In this document: piece after piece, positions 33,971 through 44,880 of the stretch
Layout of the letters: every line of letters begins with the position of its first letter
Numbering within the stretch: position 1 is the stretch's first letter
Source of the DNA: Sebastes aleutianus
Lineage: Eukaryota > Chordata > Actinopteri > Perciformes > Sebastidae
Reading direction: 5' to 3'
DNA length: 64,000 nucleotides
NCBI GenBank assembly: GCA_916700875.1
Contig: CAKAKS010000067.1
Span: forward strand, 767,909 to 831,908
Translations under genes and position numbers: made by a program
The notes under the pieces: model-generated
What the model saw: the letters and a program-made list of their open reading frames with translations, nothing else
Databases searched by the model: none
Told to the model about the DNA's origin: nothing

Positions 33971-34605
33971 TGAGTGTGGAGGTGGTCAAAGCTCAGATGA
34001 CTCCTTTTGGAAGAGCTGTATATTCTGAGAACTGATTTCCTGTTCTGAAGCGTTAAAATCAGTGAAACTAGATGTTGTGGTCCTCCAGGAGCAAGACATG
34101 TTCAAGTTTATGCTTGAAAAAAAAAAGAAATCCCAATTAAATTAATAAAAATATTATCACATTAGTATGAATTAAAATTAATTCTTTTCTCTGTCTCCAC
34201 CCTTTTCTCTTTCGTTCCTTCTGCTTCCCTCTACACCTTCATTTCTTCTTTCCCCATTCTTCCAATATACCACCGATCTTATATCACCAGGGGAATCCAG
34301 TGGCCGTGCATGAGAGTGTGTTTTGCATGCACCAGTGTACAAGGCATTATCTAATCGAACAGCTTGCTTTAATGGAAGGTTAAGAGGAAGAATGATTGGG
34401 ATCCCAGCTAAATCAGTACATTCCTCCCACTCTTAGATCACTAGCAAGATGCTAGTGTTTGCAAAATTTGCCTTGGCTTCAAACTTCATCATCAAAGATC
34501 AAAGATCATGGAATAATATAGTTAGTTAACATGTATCTGATCTGGAGGAATTAAAATAATATTTTTTTTTACAGAAACTTGCTATTTTGCAGTCAGAATT
34601 ACCCT
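33373..34605. other. Intron segment, nothing recognised apart from (TG)n
   Basis: AT-rich DNA with a (TG)n tract at 33933-33966. No gene or repeat family is recognised. Confidence 0.5.
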
Positions 34606-35228
34606 TTAAAGGAACAGTGTGTAGGGTACCGTGACATGTCGTGGTGAGGTTGCAGATTGCAACCGATTGCAACCACCTCTGTGTGCCAGAGGAGCGTGTA
34701 GCACAACTACTGTGGTGGACGCAAAAACGTGAATGGCCCTTTCCAGAGCCAGCAGTTGTAAGTAGGTAGCGTAGGTCATTTGGAGAATAGCAGAGTCAGT
34801 GTGTAGAGCGTGTGTACATGGGAAGTGAGTGGTGAAGCAAGGTCAGTCAGGGGATATGAGCAGCGGAACAGAAGACAGTTAGTTAAGCTCTGAGAATATC
34901 AGTGAATGTTCAGTGGAAATAAATGCTGCAGCTCCTCCAGACCAACAAATGTTTCCTGTGTTTTTCTTGTATTGTGTCCCGGCGGCTGAGTGAAGTGATG
35001 GTTGTTAACTCCAGAGCGAGTAACGTTAACGACTCCAGCCCAAGTCATTCTGGGCTACTGTAGAAACATGGCAGCCGGCTCCGTGAAAAAAGGACCTGCT
35101 CCCAATGGAGATATAAACTGCTCATTCTAAGGTAACGAAAACACAACGATTACACACTAAAGAAAAATGTATATTATACTCAATTTCTCCCAATAGATCA
35201 CCCTAATTGTTACACGCTGGTCCTTTAA
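34606..35228. mobile_element. TTAA-flanked DNA element (AAAGGAACAGTGTGT ends)
   Basis: The ends AAGGAACAGTGTGTAG and ACACGCTGGTCCTT are inverted and each is bordered by TTAA, as for piggyBac or Kolobok insertions. About 0.6 kb without transposase. The inner text GTAGAAACATGGCAGCCGGC has a decayed inverse relative at about 12990-13060. Confidence 0.65.
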
Positions 35229-35614
35229 GCAATAGCTCTGCAGACATTTGGTGACATATCAACACAGTTCAGTTTGTGAAATAGTCACAAAATGTAATCT
35301 ATTTGATTTGTGTACATAGACACAAATGTATCCCTATGCGGCGTTCGCCGCTCTTTATACTCCCTGGTTCACAATTACGTGTATTACATAAGAATTGATT
35401 TTGTGCTGATCATAACAAAAATGTGAAATTTGTGTCTTGTACACAAAACATTAAATGTTGTGACTATTTCAGGAACTGCTGTGCGACAAGGCTGGACATG
35501 TTTAGCAGGGTAGAGCAGTGCAGCCCTGTCTCCTAAATTTTCATTCCCATACAACTAAACTGCATTTTCAATTACGTTTGGAAGGAAACGTATTTTCTTC
35601 AAATTCCATGACAC
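35229..35614. other. Intron segment, nothing recognised
   Basis: No repeat family or coding text was recognised. Confidence 0.45.
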
Positions 35615-35619
35615 AGCAG

Positions 35620-36955
35620 ACACAATGATACTGTAGACCACAGCATCCTGACTAAAAGGCTTAAGCGATGGGTGGGTGTCTCTGGGAGCACGCTGGAGTG
35701 GTTCCCCTCCTATCTCTCAGAGAGGAGTTTTTCTGTGTCGCTTGGTCCTTACGCTTGGGACACACAGGGAACGTCAGGAGCGCGTGGCGGCTGCGTGATA
35801 CACGCGTTGGGTGTTCACACCAGCTGCATGTCAGCTGCGTTTCTGCTGCTGCAGCTGCTGCTTTCGGCACTTTCTTTCCACATAGAGTTTGCCTTTTAAT
35901 GGCCATTAAATTTCATTATGAATATCATTTATATTTTTTCGAAACTGTAGTAATGTAGCTTATATGATGTCAATATACTGTCAATAGATCACTTTCACTG
36001 TCTGTTATTGCTGTGAGACACGCGGCAAGCGGCAAACATAGGCGAGACCTCTATTCTCTAGAAGAGACGCTGCTGAGACGCGCAAAAGATAACACAGTTG
36101 CCACGCGCTCCTGACGTTCCTGGTGTGTCAAGGGCTCTACATGTCTGAAAATGATGCTTTTTCCTGCGTTGTGTCTCAGGGTTCTGTCTTGGGTCCTATA
36201 TTATTTGCTTTGTATATTCTTCCATTATGTCATATTATTAGCAAATTTAAAGGTATCTTGTATCACTGTTACGCTGATGATATCAAGCTGTATGTCTCTT
36301 TTAAGACTGATGAGACTGACAAACTGACTGTTTTGCACATTGTTTAACTGCCATTAAGGACTGGATGGCTAACAACTTTTTGCAGCTAAACCCTGATAAG
36401 ACTCAGGTCCTTATCATTGCTTCAGACAGCATAGCTTCCAAGGTTACTCAGTGTATTGGGCCCCTCTTCTCCGCTGTACAGTCTTATCTTGAAAAGTTAT
36501 ATTAGACCAGTCTATGCACTTTGATCAACATTTCAAATCGCCGACCCGTACATGTATTCCATCTAAGACATATTGCTAAACTCAAATCTGCTGTTTCACA
36601 TCTTGAGCCAGAGATGATAATTCAGGCCTTTATATCATGTAGAGTAGACCACATATAGAGTTTTGCATGGTTAGGTAATGGTCATTTAGGTCTTCTGACC
36701 AAGGCTTACTGGTTGTCCCTAGAGCTCAACTGAAAACTAAAGGTGACATTGCCTTTGAAATTGTGGCTCTGACACTGTGGAATGCTCTTCCTGTAGACAA
36801 TCAATCTGTGGCCTCTGTTGACCCCTTTAAAAAACAGCTGAAGACGCACTTATTCAAACTGACAAATTATCTACGTTATGCTGAATTTACACATTATGGT
36901 TCAGATTATTACACCCTAAGACCGCCCATGTCTGCTGGCATGAACCTCAATTAGT
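35620..36955 (+). mobile_element. L2/CR1-like LINE, reverse transcriptase and 3' end, split by another element
   Basis: DTVDHSILTKRLKRWVGVSG followed by WFPSYLSERSFSVSLG is palm-domain text before the active site. The frame is then cut by DNA element copy C (35749-36130) and resumes with SENDAFSCVVSQGSVLGPIL, FALYILPL and HCYADDIKLYV, where YADD is the catalytic box. Downstream are MANNFLQLNPDKTQV-like text and, at 36763-36954, ALTLWNALPVDNQSVASVDP then FKKQLKTHLFKLTNYLR. Stops and shifts make it dead. Confidence 0.85.
35749..36130. mobile_element. Non-autonomous DNA element, family 'AAGCCTGG', copy C
   Basis: Left end ACGCTTGGGACACACAGGGA with ACGTCAGGAGCGCGTGGCGG, and right end CGCGCTCCTGACGTTCCTGG with TGTGTCAAGGG, are inverted. 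At about 0.38 kb it is the shortest complete copy, and it sits in the reverse transcriptase of a LINE. Confidence 0.85.
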
Positions 36956-37046
36956 TCACGCCAGCCATATCAAGCTAGTGCAGTACAGTATAGAGTATGT
37001 CTTTGTTTCAAAAGCAGCTAATGTGCAGCTGATGACGAGTGAATAC

Positions 37047-37234
37047 CTTTTTCAAGACTACAACTCCCTCTTGACTTTGGCCATCAGAGATGATGTCAAA
37101 CATTTTGCCCTCATCTCCTGGAACAATGGCATAATTCACATCTGCATTGCTGCCAGCATCCAGATCATGGGCTCGAATCCGACCCACTGCAGAGCCAACG
37201 GACGCTGACTCTGGCACCCGCAGATGGAAAATAC
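37047..37234 (-). CDS. Cadherin exon, EC3 first half (188 nt)
   Basis: The acceptor is tctcag/GTATT and the donor is AAAAAG/gtattc. It encodes IFHLRVPESASVGSAVGRIR, AHDLDAGSNADVNYAIVPGD and EGKMFDIISDGQSQEGVVVL followed by KK. VPESA..GS.VGRI and DLDAGSNADVNY are typical of EC3. Length is the canonical 188 nt. A TTAA-flanked DNA element (37270-37970) sits only 36 nt from its 5' splice edge, inside the intron. Confidence 0.95.
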
Positions 37235-37269
37235 CTGAGAGGATGACAGAGGAGAGGTAAGCGAATTAA

Positions 37270-37970
37270 AGGGACTATTTGTAACTTTCAGAAATGCTTC
37301 TGCTTCAGCGACACCTGTGGCCGTGAAATCTACGAAAGTCAGCGTCGGGCTCGCGCTTGCTCGCTCTAAATATACCTGAACGAGCATCGCTCAAAACAGT
37401 GAGGCGACACACGTCAGCTAAAAGCACAATATCACTCTATATTTCAGCTGCTTGGCAGTAATGTTAGCTGACCAGACGAAGGTCTCTCCATGAACATGAT
37501 TTAGATCTGATCCTAGTGTTGGCTTTTCCTGCCTAAGTGCAGGCTGAGGCAGCGGGGCTCTGCAGCGTGTCTCCCTGCTCTCTCCGCCCGCAGCCGGAGA
37601 GAGCAGAGGAGACACCGGCACCCGGTCGGTAACAAGAGGGTAACGTAACTCTCTGAAGAGCTCCGTCACTTCACAAGACGCGGGAAACCTCTGTTGGTCT
37701 GGAGGAGCTGCAGCAGTTATTTCTGCACAAACGTCTCCTGTGCATTCACTAGATATTCTCAGAGTTAAACTAACTCTTCTGCAGTGTGGAGTGAGCGCGC
37801 GTTCACGTCTAGAGGTGGAGCGAGACAGCAAGGACGCGCGCGCATTCTGAGTGAAGGAGAGCAGGCAGCGGAGACGAGGCTCCAGCCACACGCGAGCGCG
37901 CATATGCGAATATGCGCATGTGTGGCGACCTGCTACATTTATACGCTTAAAAAAGTTACAAATAGTCCCT
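37270..37970. mobile_element. TTAA-flanked DNA element, complete copy
   Basis: The ends AGGGACTATTTGTAACTT and AAGTTACAAATAGTCCCT are perfect inverted repeats, and each is bordered by TTAA (37266-37269 and 37971-37974). The 701-bp interior has no transposase. It lies in a cadherin intron 36 bp from the EC3 exon. Piggybac-like or Kolobok origin fits the TTAA site. Confidence 0.9.
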
Positions 37971-38007
37971 TTAAGTGCAATTTAAGACAGAAAATGTAGA
38001 CTGACCA

Positions 38008-38990
38008 TGACCATGACCATGACCATGACCATAGGTGAGAGTAGGAACGAAGATTGACCGGTAGATTGAGAGCTTTGCCTTCCGGCTCAGCTCTCGTTTC
38101 GTCACAACGATGCGGTAAAGCGAATGCAATACCGCCCCCCCGCTGCTCCGATTCTCCGGCCAATCTCACGTTCCATAGTCCCCTCACTCACGAACAAGAC
38201 CCCGAGGTACTTGAACTCCTTCACTTGGGGTAAGGACTCATTCCCTACCCGGAGTAGGCATCCACCGGTTTCACACTCGGCTGCGAACCGATCCAATGAG
38301 TGCTGGAGGTCACAGACCGATGATACCAACAGGACCACATCATCTGCAAAAAGCAGCGATGAGATCCTCAGCACACCAAACTGCAAACCCTCCTCCCCCC
38401 GACTACGCCTCGATATCCTGTCCATGAATATCACGAACAGGATTGGTGACAAAGCGCAGACCTGGCGGATGCCAACCCCCACCGGAAACGAGTCCGACAT
38501 ACTGCCAAAAACCAGAACACAGCTCTCGCTTTGGGCGTACAGAGATTGGATGGCCCTAAGAAGTGCCCCCCTCACCCCATACTCCTGCAGCACCCCTCCA
38601 CAGTATCTTCCGTGGGACCCGGTCATACGCCTTCAGGAGGGTGGCTGGCGTCTCCCTTAGAGATAGGGTGAGAAGCTCAGTCATCCATGAGGGACTCGGA
38701 GTAGAGCCGCTTCTCCTTTGCGTTGAAAGGAGCCGGCTGAGGTGTTTCGGGCATCTAGTAAGGATGCACTCTGGGCGCCTCCCTAGGGAGGTGTTCCAGG
38801 CACGACCAGCTGGGAGGAGGCCATGGGGAAGACCCAGGACTAGGTGGAGAGATTATATCTCCACACTGGCCTGGGAACGCCTCGGGATCCCCCAGTCAGA
38901 GCTGGTTAATGTGGCCTTGGAAAGGGAAGATTGGGGTCCCCTGCTGGAGCTGTTGCCCCCGCGACCCGACCCCGGATAAGAGGTTGAAGA
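38008..38990. mobile_element. RTE-type LINE with internal inversion
   Basis: The part at about 38034-38630 is on the minus strand and reads GGVLQEYGVRGALLRAIQSL, VGIRQVCALSPILFVIFMDR and SSLLFADDVVLL, the catalytic FADD box, then LRVGNESLPQVKEFKYLGVL. The part from about 38632 to 38990 is on the plus strand and encodes the C-terminus (RSSVIHEGLGVEPLLLCVER, CFGHLVRMHSGRLPREVF, PLLELLPPRPDPG) with the usual tail. The two halves face away from each other, as after twin priming. An ATGACC hexamer repeat flanks it at 38003-38033. Confidence 0.85.
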
Positions 38991-39108
38991 TGAGTGAGTG
39001 CATGGAGACTTATTTTTTTTCATTTTGTCTTAAAATCAAACAAATCAATGACTCATTCATCCATCCAAACAATCAACCAATCACACATCCTTGTTGAGTC
39101 TTTCTTAC

Positions 39109-39276
39109 TCTTAGTGAAGCGCGGTGGGTTGTCGTTGACATCGCTGAGGGTTATGTTGATGGTGGTGGTGGAGGCCAGACCCCCCAGCTGACCTCCCATG
39201 TCCTTGGCCTGGAGAAGAACCTGGTACTCCCCTTTCACCTCACGGTCCATGTTGGCTAGAGCTGTCCTGATCATTC
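39109..39276 (-). CDS. Cadherin exon, EC2 second half and EC2-EC3 linker (168 nt)
   Basis: The acceptor is cctctag/GAATG and the donor is AAGA/gtaaga. It encodes MIRTALANMDREVKGEYQVL, LQAKDMGGQLGGLASTTTIN and ITLSDVNDNPPRFTK. MDRE and DVNDNPPRF are the calcium-coordinating motifs at the end of EC2. Length is the canonical 168 nt. The transposase-bearing hAT element lies in the intron immediately upstream in transcript order. Confidence 0.96.
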
Positions 39277-39808
39277 CTAGAGGAGGAGGGGTTGAAAAGA
39301 GTACTCATGATGATGATAATGATGATTTAGCCTTCCATATAGAGAGATTGACAGACATACAGTAGACTGGAATGTTTACATGGATTTCATTCATTCTGGT
39401 GTGGCACCATGACAATGGCCTGAACATATTACTGCCCTCTTATCAGTATTTACCTGCACATTGTTACAGCAGGAACCCAGCTGGGTGTTTTTCCACACCA
39501 TTTGCTACGGTGAGCTTAAAGGCCCTGAAAACTTTTTTTCCAATCAGCTTCTTGCTAAGAGCAATGAGGTTGAACATGAAAACACTTTTTTTCTGCCAAA
39601 GTTAGAACAAATTTCATTATTTCACATGAAAGATTTTCTGTATATTTGGTTTTGTCTGTGCTCTTCTCAGTGGTTTGAAGTAGGCGCGACTAAGTTGGGA
39701 AAAGGTAATGTCATGTATTTCTGTGTACCAGCCAGGAGATATCTGATGACTTGTGGGGTTGTTTGCTTGTGTTGCCGGCCACTGTCGTATATATATATAT
39801 ATATATTA
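39277..39808. other. Cadherin intron segment, nothing recognised
   Basis: About 0.5 kb with no identified feature apart from (AT)n at 39787-39808, which is the hAT target site. Confidence 0.5.
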
Positions 39809-42659
39809 GGGGTGGAACGGTTCATAAAATCCACGGTTCGGTTCATATCACAGTTCACATGGTTTTCGGTTTGGTTCGGTACATTTATGGTACAGCAAGG
39901 AGGTCAATTTCCAATTTCAACATGCTTTTCATTTATTTGGCAAAATAAGTCAACAAAGGTTTGCCTTAACAAAAGTATGCTAACATAAGGAACAAAACAC
40001 TTCTTCATTGTCAAATCTTAAGGCTGGACCTCTTATCAAAAAAAAAGTGCCACCGTGTTAATTAAAAAGAAATAAGAAATAAAAAAAAAATTGTAGGCTC
40101 AGACCATCAACATAAAGTGCAGCATAGGTGAGCCAGCACTAGACCTTTTTTTAGATAACAGTAACATATGTCTTTCTATTCCCTGATATTTCAAACATAA
40201 TTAAAAAAACACAGAGGATAAGGCCATCAACATAAAGTGCAGCATAGGTCAGCCAGCACTATACCTTTTTTTAATCAACACTGCTCTGTTCATTCTATTT
40301 TCATGTTCTTGTGCAAGAAGATGAGTTTGTCCACATTCTCAGCTGCAAGACGAGATCTACTCGCAGTGACTAATGTCTCCTGCTGTAGAGAAAACTCCCT
40401 CACTTGGCACAGATGTACCCGGGACAGCAAGGTAACGTGGTGCCAGCTTGGCAACATGAGGATACTTATGCTCATTGTTTTTCCACCAGGCAAGTGGATC
40501 TGCATCCACAGGAATGCAGCCTGTGGCCTTGTATGTGGCCATTTCCTCCTGTATGATGCTGGACAGAGGTGTGGTGGTCTCCTCTGTTGTAAAAAGCTCT
40601 CCAAATAGCTCTGCCATGGCAGATTGTTTCTGGGGAGGAGGTGATGTCTCTGATGCCTCTTGGTCTGCTGAGGATGAAGTGGCCACCTGGGCTTCACTGG
40701 GCTGACCCTGCAGAATAAATCACAAATATAATATTAAAACAAAAAAACATTCATGGCAGTAAAGAAACAAAACATATACTAATCTCTACAGGGCAGTGGG
40801 AAAAATGAGAATGCAAAGGCACAAATATGCTGTCTTTGATAAAGAGAACAGTGGTGGTAATGATGATTAAGATTATATCAAATTTACTTCTGTAAAAAAA
40901 AAAAAAAGAAATCACAATAAATAAAACAATACCTGCTTTTCAATTTCCATCATCTCTTTGGTGAGATCACTGTATATTTTCAGATGAGAGGCTTCCTCCA
41001 GGTAAGGCAAGGACTTGAACCTGGAGATTAGGGTATGTGTATCTGCCTTCCAAGTTTTTAGTTATGGCTGCCTTTACATCTTTGATGGTGGAGCTGTCCT
41101 CATCAGATGCCATGGATTTCAATATCATTTTCTGCAGAGGGATGATCATTGACACAGAGGGGGATGTCTCTGTGCTCATGAGGGTCATCGCAGTCTTCAG
41201 AGGTTTAAGAATCTTAAGGAGGTTCTCTGCCAGTTTTACCTCACCGTCAGTCAAGACGGTAATGTCCTTGGCATTCTTCTTGACATTCTTGTCCATCAGG
41301 GCAGTATAGATGGCAGCCTGCTGTTCCACATAAAGCTCCAACATGTCATAGATGGTGTTCCAATGCGTTGTTACATCATGTTGTAGTTTGTGAACTGGCA
41401 ATTCCAGCATCTCCTGCTTGGTTTTCAGGGCATGAGCGGCCGTTGTGCTGCGATGGAAAAGGGTTACCACCTTCCTCACCCTCCCCCAGGAGACGGGATA
41501 CCTGGTTTAGTGAAACTGCCTTCTTGGCTGCAAGATTAACAGTATGTGCAAAGCACCCAATCTGTGGCCCCAATCCAGTTGTTTCATTGACTGCATTCAC
41601 AATGTTTCTTGCATTGTCTTTGATGACAGGGATTGTGCTGTTGTCCCTCTCTAGTTTCCAATATGTCACTGCTTGTGTCAGTGCATCAGAGAGATGCTCA
41701 CTTGTGTGGCTCCCATAAAGGGGAGCGTCTGTAAAACATGATTTTTCTATTTCCCACTCTGAAGTGATGTGGTGGGCAGTCACAGTTAAGTAACTTTTAG
41801 TCGCCCTGGATGTCCATCCGTCTGTAGTAAGAGCTACGTAGGCTGTGTTGGACAATTCTTTCTCAATTCCTAGTCGTGTCTGTACATAAAGTTCGGGAAT
41901 TACTGTGTTGCTTAAGTGTCGGCGGAAGGGAATATTATAGCGGGGCTCAAGTACGTTAATCATATGCTGAAATCCAGCGTCCTCCACGACTGCATAAGGC
42001 TGCATATCGTTCACTATAAACCTCCCCGATGATGTAGTTGTGTTTTTTGCCCTGTCTGAGTCTGCATGTAGAGGCTGTTTAAATGCTGCGGGGAGAAGCA
42101 GTTGCTCTTTCCTACCCGACTCTCTCCTCCTTGTGCTAACGACAGACGAGCCGGGGTGATGTCTTTGTAAATGATTCATCATATTTGTAGTGTTGCCGCT
42201 AGCATCACCACACGTGTTGCACAGTGCTTACACACAGTCGCCGTTTTATCCAACACTTTCTTTCCGTCATTTTCATGGTAACACTAAATCCGTAATGCTC
42301 CCATACAGCAGAGAGAAACGACGCTGGTGGATCCTCTAACTGGACTTTATCGTGTCCACTCGCCATTTCCAAAACTGACTGACAGCCGCACTCGCCGCTT
42401 TATCCGTGCCAACTGAGGATTTTTTTTCCCCCAATAATTTTATTTGAAGTCTTTTTTTCTGCGCATGCCCTTTTGACTGAAAACTGTGAGGCTGTTCCCC
42501 ATTTGTAGTGTGACAATAAACAGAAGCCTAACTCTACATGAAAAAATACACAATCGGCCTCATAACCTATTTCAAATGAAGCGAACAATTCATACACGAC
42601 CAGAACCGTGACTATTGAACCGAACGGTTCAGACTTTTTACGTGAACCGTTCCATCCCT
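39809..42659 (-). mobile_element. hAT transposon, nearly full length
   Basis: The inverted ends TAGGGGTGGAACGGTTCA (39809) and TGAACCGTTCCATCCCTA (ending 42659) delimit 2.85 kb. Both flanks are (AT)n, so the 8-bp target duplication is probably ATATATAT within a split microsatellite. The element carries one transposase gene on the minus strand. A 45-nt direct repeat (CATCAACATAAAGTGCAGCA and following) occurs at about 40106 and 40226 in its non-coding left part. Confidence 0.92.
40290..42366 (-). pseudogene. hAT transposase (ZBED-like), frameshifted
   Basis: The gene starts near 42366 with MASGHDKVQLEDPPASFLSA, then a BED-type zinc finger (CKHC ... HLQRHH) with a frameshift near 42230. The catalytic region reads YVALTTDGWTSRATKSYLTV, IGCFAHTVNLAAKKAVS and THWNTIYDMLELY, where TTDGWTS and the CxxH-type CFAHTVNL block are hAT-Ac landmarks. 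An intron with consensus sites runs from AAGCAG/gtattg (about 40931) to ttctgcag (about 40709). The C-terminal dimerisation domain follows: DPLAWWKNNEHKYPHVAKLA, PRYLAVPGTSVPSEGVFSTA and, after a shift, TASRSRLAAENVDKLIFLHK. Normal Arg in the PSER motif is replaced (PSEG). At least three shifts inactivate it, but it is otherwise nearly complete. Confidence 0.9.
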
Positions 42660-43333
42660 AATATATATATATATATATATACAGTATATATATAATGGCA
42701 TGCCGTTCAGGAAATTATTATATATATAATGTGAAATGTGAGAATATGGAATGATATCCTGAATATATGGAATGAAATCATGAATATATGGAATGTAACT
42801 CTGAGAATATGGAATGAAATCTGACGTCATCACGGCGCTGCTGCCGTCTTGTGTTTTAGGTCATTATCCGTACAGATCTTGGTGCTGCTAGACGTGTGTG
42901 TCACTATGAGCGAGTCAGCACGAAATCTAGTATCAGCAATCCTAATGAGGAGATAATTAACACCCTGGTGAATGTGTGTACCACGGGCCAAAATAATACT
43001 GGTAAACATGTTCAACACCGTTCTACAGATGAAGAGTTTATTCACTTTTTCATCGTGGAAGAGTTATGCAGAACTGAACTAAATTAGTTCACTAAAGTTG
43101 GAGAAATATTGACAGATTTGAACTTCCCGGATCAATAACTCATAAACGAAATGTTGTTAAAACACCAACGAGGGATCTTTCTTATCGTAGTGAGGTAGAC
43201 AACGAGCTACAAGCTCATTTTAATCACAACAAGGCGTCCTCTGAGCAGGACACATAACATTGGTCTCTTAATACATCCATGGTCTATATATATATATATA
43301 GTTGTAATGGTGACAACATAAATGTCATCTCAC
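42660..43333. other. Cadherin intron segment, AT-rich
   Basis: (AT)n runs lie at 42660-42695 and 43285-43300. The text ATATGGAATGAAATC repeats about four times at 42735-42820. No gene was recognised. Confidence 0.55.
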
Positions 43334-43453
43334 CTGTCTTGGGGTCCACAGAGAAGTATGGCTGGCCATGAAGGATGCTGTAGATGATACGTGCGCTGTT
43401 GCCATATGTGGGGTCATCGGCATCTGTGGCAGTCACCTGTGTCACATAGGTTC
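43334..43453 (-). CDS. Cadherin exon, EC2 first half (120 nt)
   Basis: The exon is flanked by ttcag/GAACC and ACAG/gtgaga. It encodes TYVTQVTATDADDPTYGNSA and then RIIYSILHGQPYFSVDPKTG. The DADDPTYGNSAR and HGQPYFSVDPKTG strings are near-invariant in type II cadherins, with DAD supplying calcium ligands. Its length is the canonical 120 nt. The intron on its 5' side, 43454-54530, is the longest fully contained one and carries most of the ERV, Tc1-like and LINE insertions. Confidence 0.96.
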
Positions 43454-43739
43454 CTGAACAAACACACACACACACATATACACAGGTTATGTCATCATGT
43501 GTTTCCCTTCTCAACAGAACACTACATCTTTGTCTTTGTATTAAAAATCAAGATCACAAGAAACTTTTTTTCGAGATAACAAAATGAATATGTTGTTTTC
43601 ATGAGAAAACCGAAGGTTATTTTCTTCCATCTAAGATTATTGCTGTTTTGAAATATGAGATTCAGACTTTGCTTTTCATCATGTTCACATGCACAGCTGC
43701 TGTCGGCTTGGCAGAGTGTGTAATAATACCGTGTTTTAC

Positions 43740-44262
43740 GAACACATCTGATCATTGTGATGAAGGTAACACAGTTTATAGTGTAAGTATATAGTATATA
43801 AGTCTAATGCAGTGAGGGCCAAAGAGCAAATGTACGACGGAGTATTAGGGCCACATTGAGGGAAAAAACATCTGAGATTTACAGAATAAAGTCAGAATAT
43901 AATGAGAAAAAAGTCGTAATGTTACGAGAATAAAGTCATAACTTTACGAGAAAAAAATAAAATAACACGTAAAATTACTACTTTATAATATTATGACTTT
44001 ATCCTTTATTCTAGAAATATTATGACTTGATTCTCGAAATCTCAGATCTATTTTTTTCCTCAATGTGGCCCTAATACTCCGTTGTACCCTTGTACCATAG
44101 ACCTACAACAATGATAAAAAAAAATGAAAATGTAAACAAAAAACAGTTACTTTTCCTTTCCACTAATTCTTTTTATTTTTTTTTTTAAATCCACAGGGAG
44201 CCACTGGAGAGGGGTTAAAGAGCTTCATGTGGCTCCAGAGCCGCAGGTTGCTGACCCCTGGT
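43740..44262. mobile_element. hAT-like non-autonomous element, copy 2 (5' truncated)
   Basis: GATCATTGTGATGAAGGTAA and AGTCTAATGCAGTGAGGGCC match copy 1 (3132-3690), and the right end GCAGGTTGCTGACCCCTGG is retained. The left inverted end is missing. The nested palindromic MITE is present here too (43832-44090), so it was already inside before both copies spread. Confidence 0.8.
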
Positions 44263-44880
44263 CTAGCACAGTTAGTACAAGGAGTGAAAGAAGTTCTCTC
44301 CAACTTTTCTGGCAAAAGTAGCACCTGAAGCCTTTGAACCATTTTATAGGTAGACGTGCCTTAACCATATTGACATGAAAGAGTAGAATCATGACTAATC
44401 ATGACTGACACAATCATAAACATATTGGTAAAAATGTATCATGTTTGTAAAAAATGATCTACTTTCATAGATGAGTTAAAAGGGCCTTGCACAGCTTTGA
44501 AAGATGTTTCCTTCTGCCAAGGCTCTTGGCAGTAGCCTTGTCACTTGCTCAATGTATACACAGCTGAATGTAACAACTCTATTGACTCCATTCCTGTAGT
44601 ATTTATTGTCGCCTACTGCAGCGTTGTTTAGAACTGCAAATTTGGTTACTGTGTGGCTCATTGTAATTCCATATGATATCATGCACCATTGTGCACAGAG
44701 CACAGGGGGACTGCTGGATTTCTGTTGCATGAACTGATGACATCATCATCAGGTTTATATCTCGCTAAATTTGGCTTTAAAGGCATAATGTGCAAGATCC
44801 GATCAGAACTTCAGTGTACCACATTCCCGGGGAAGCATGCGGCAGCTCCGGGAGACGTACTATACCCAATCTTATACTTC
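44263..44880. other. Cadherin intron segment, nothing recognised
   Basis: About 0.6 kb without recognised features. Confidence 0.45.

Noticed and set aside
43284..43333. Extension of the EC2 exon past KTG
   Set aside because: A consensus donor (ACAG/gtgaga) ends the exon at 43334, the 120-nt length is canonical, and the following frame is microsatellite-like.
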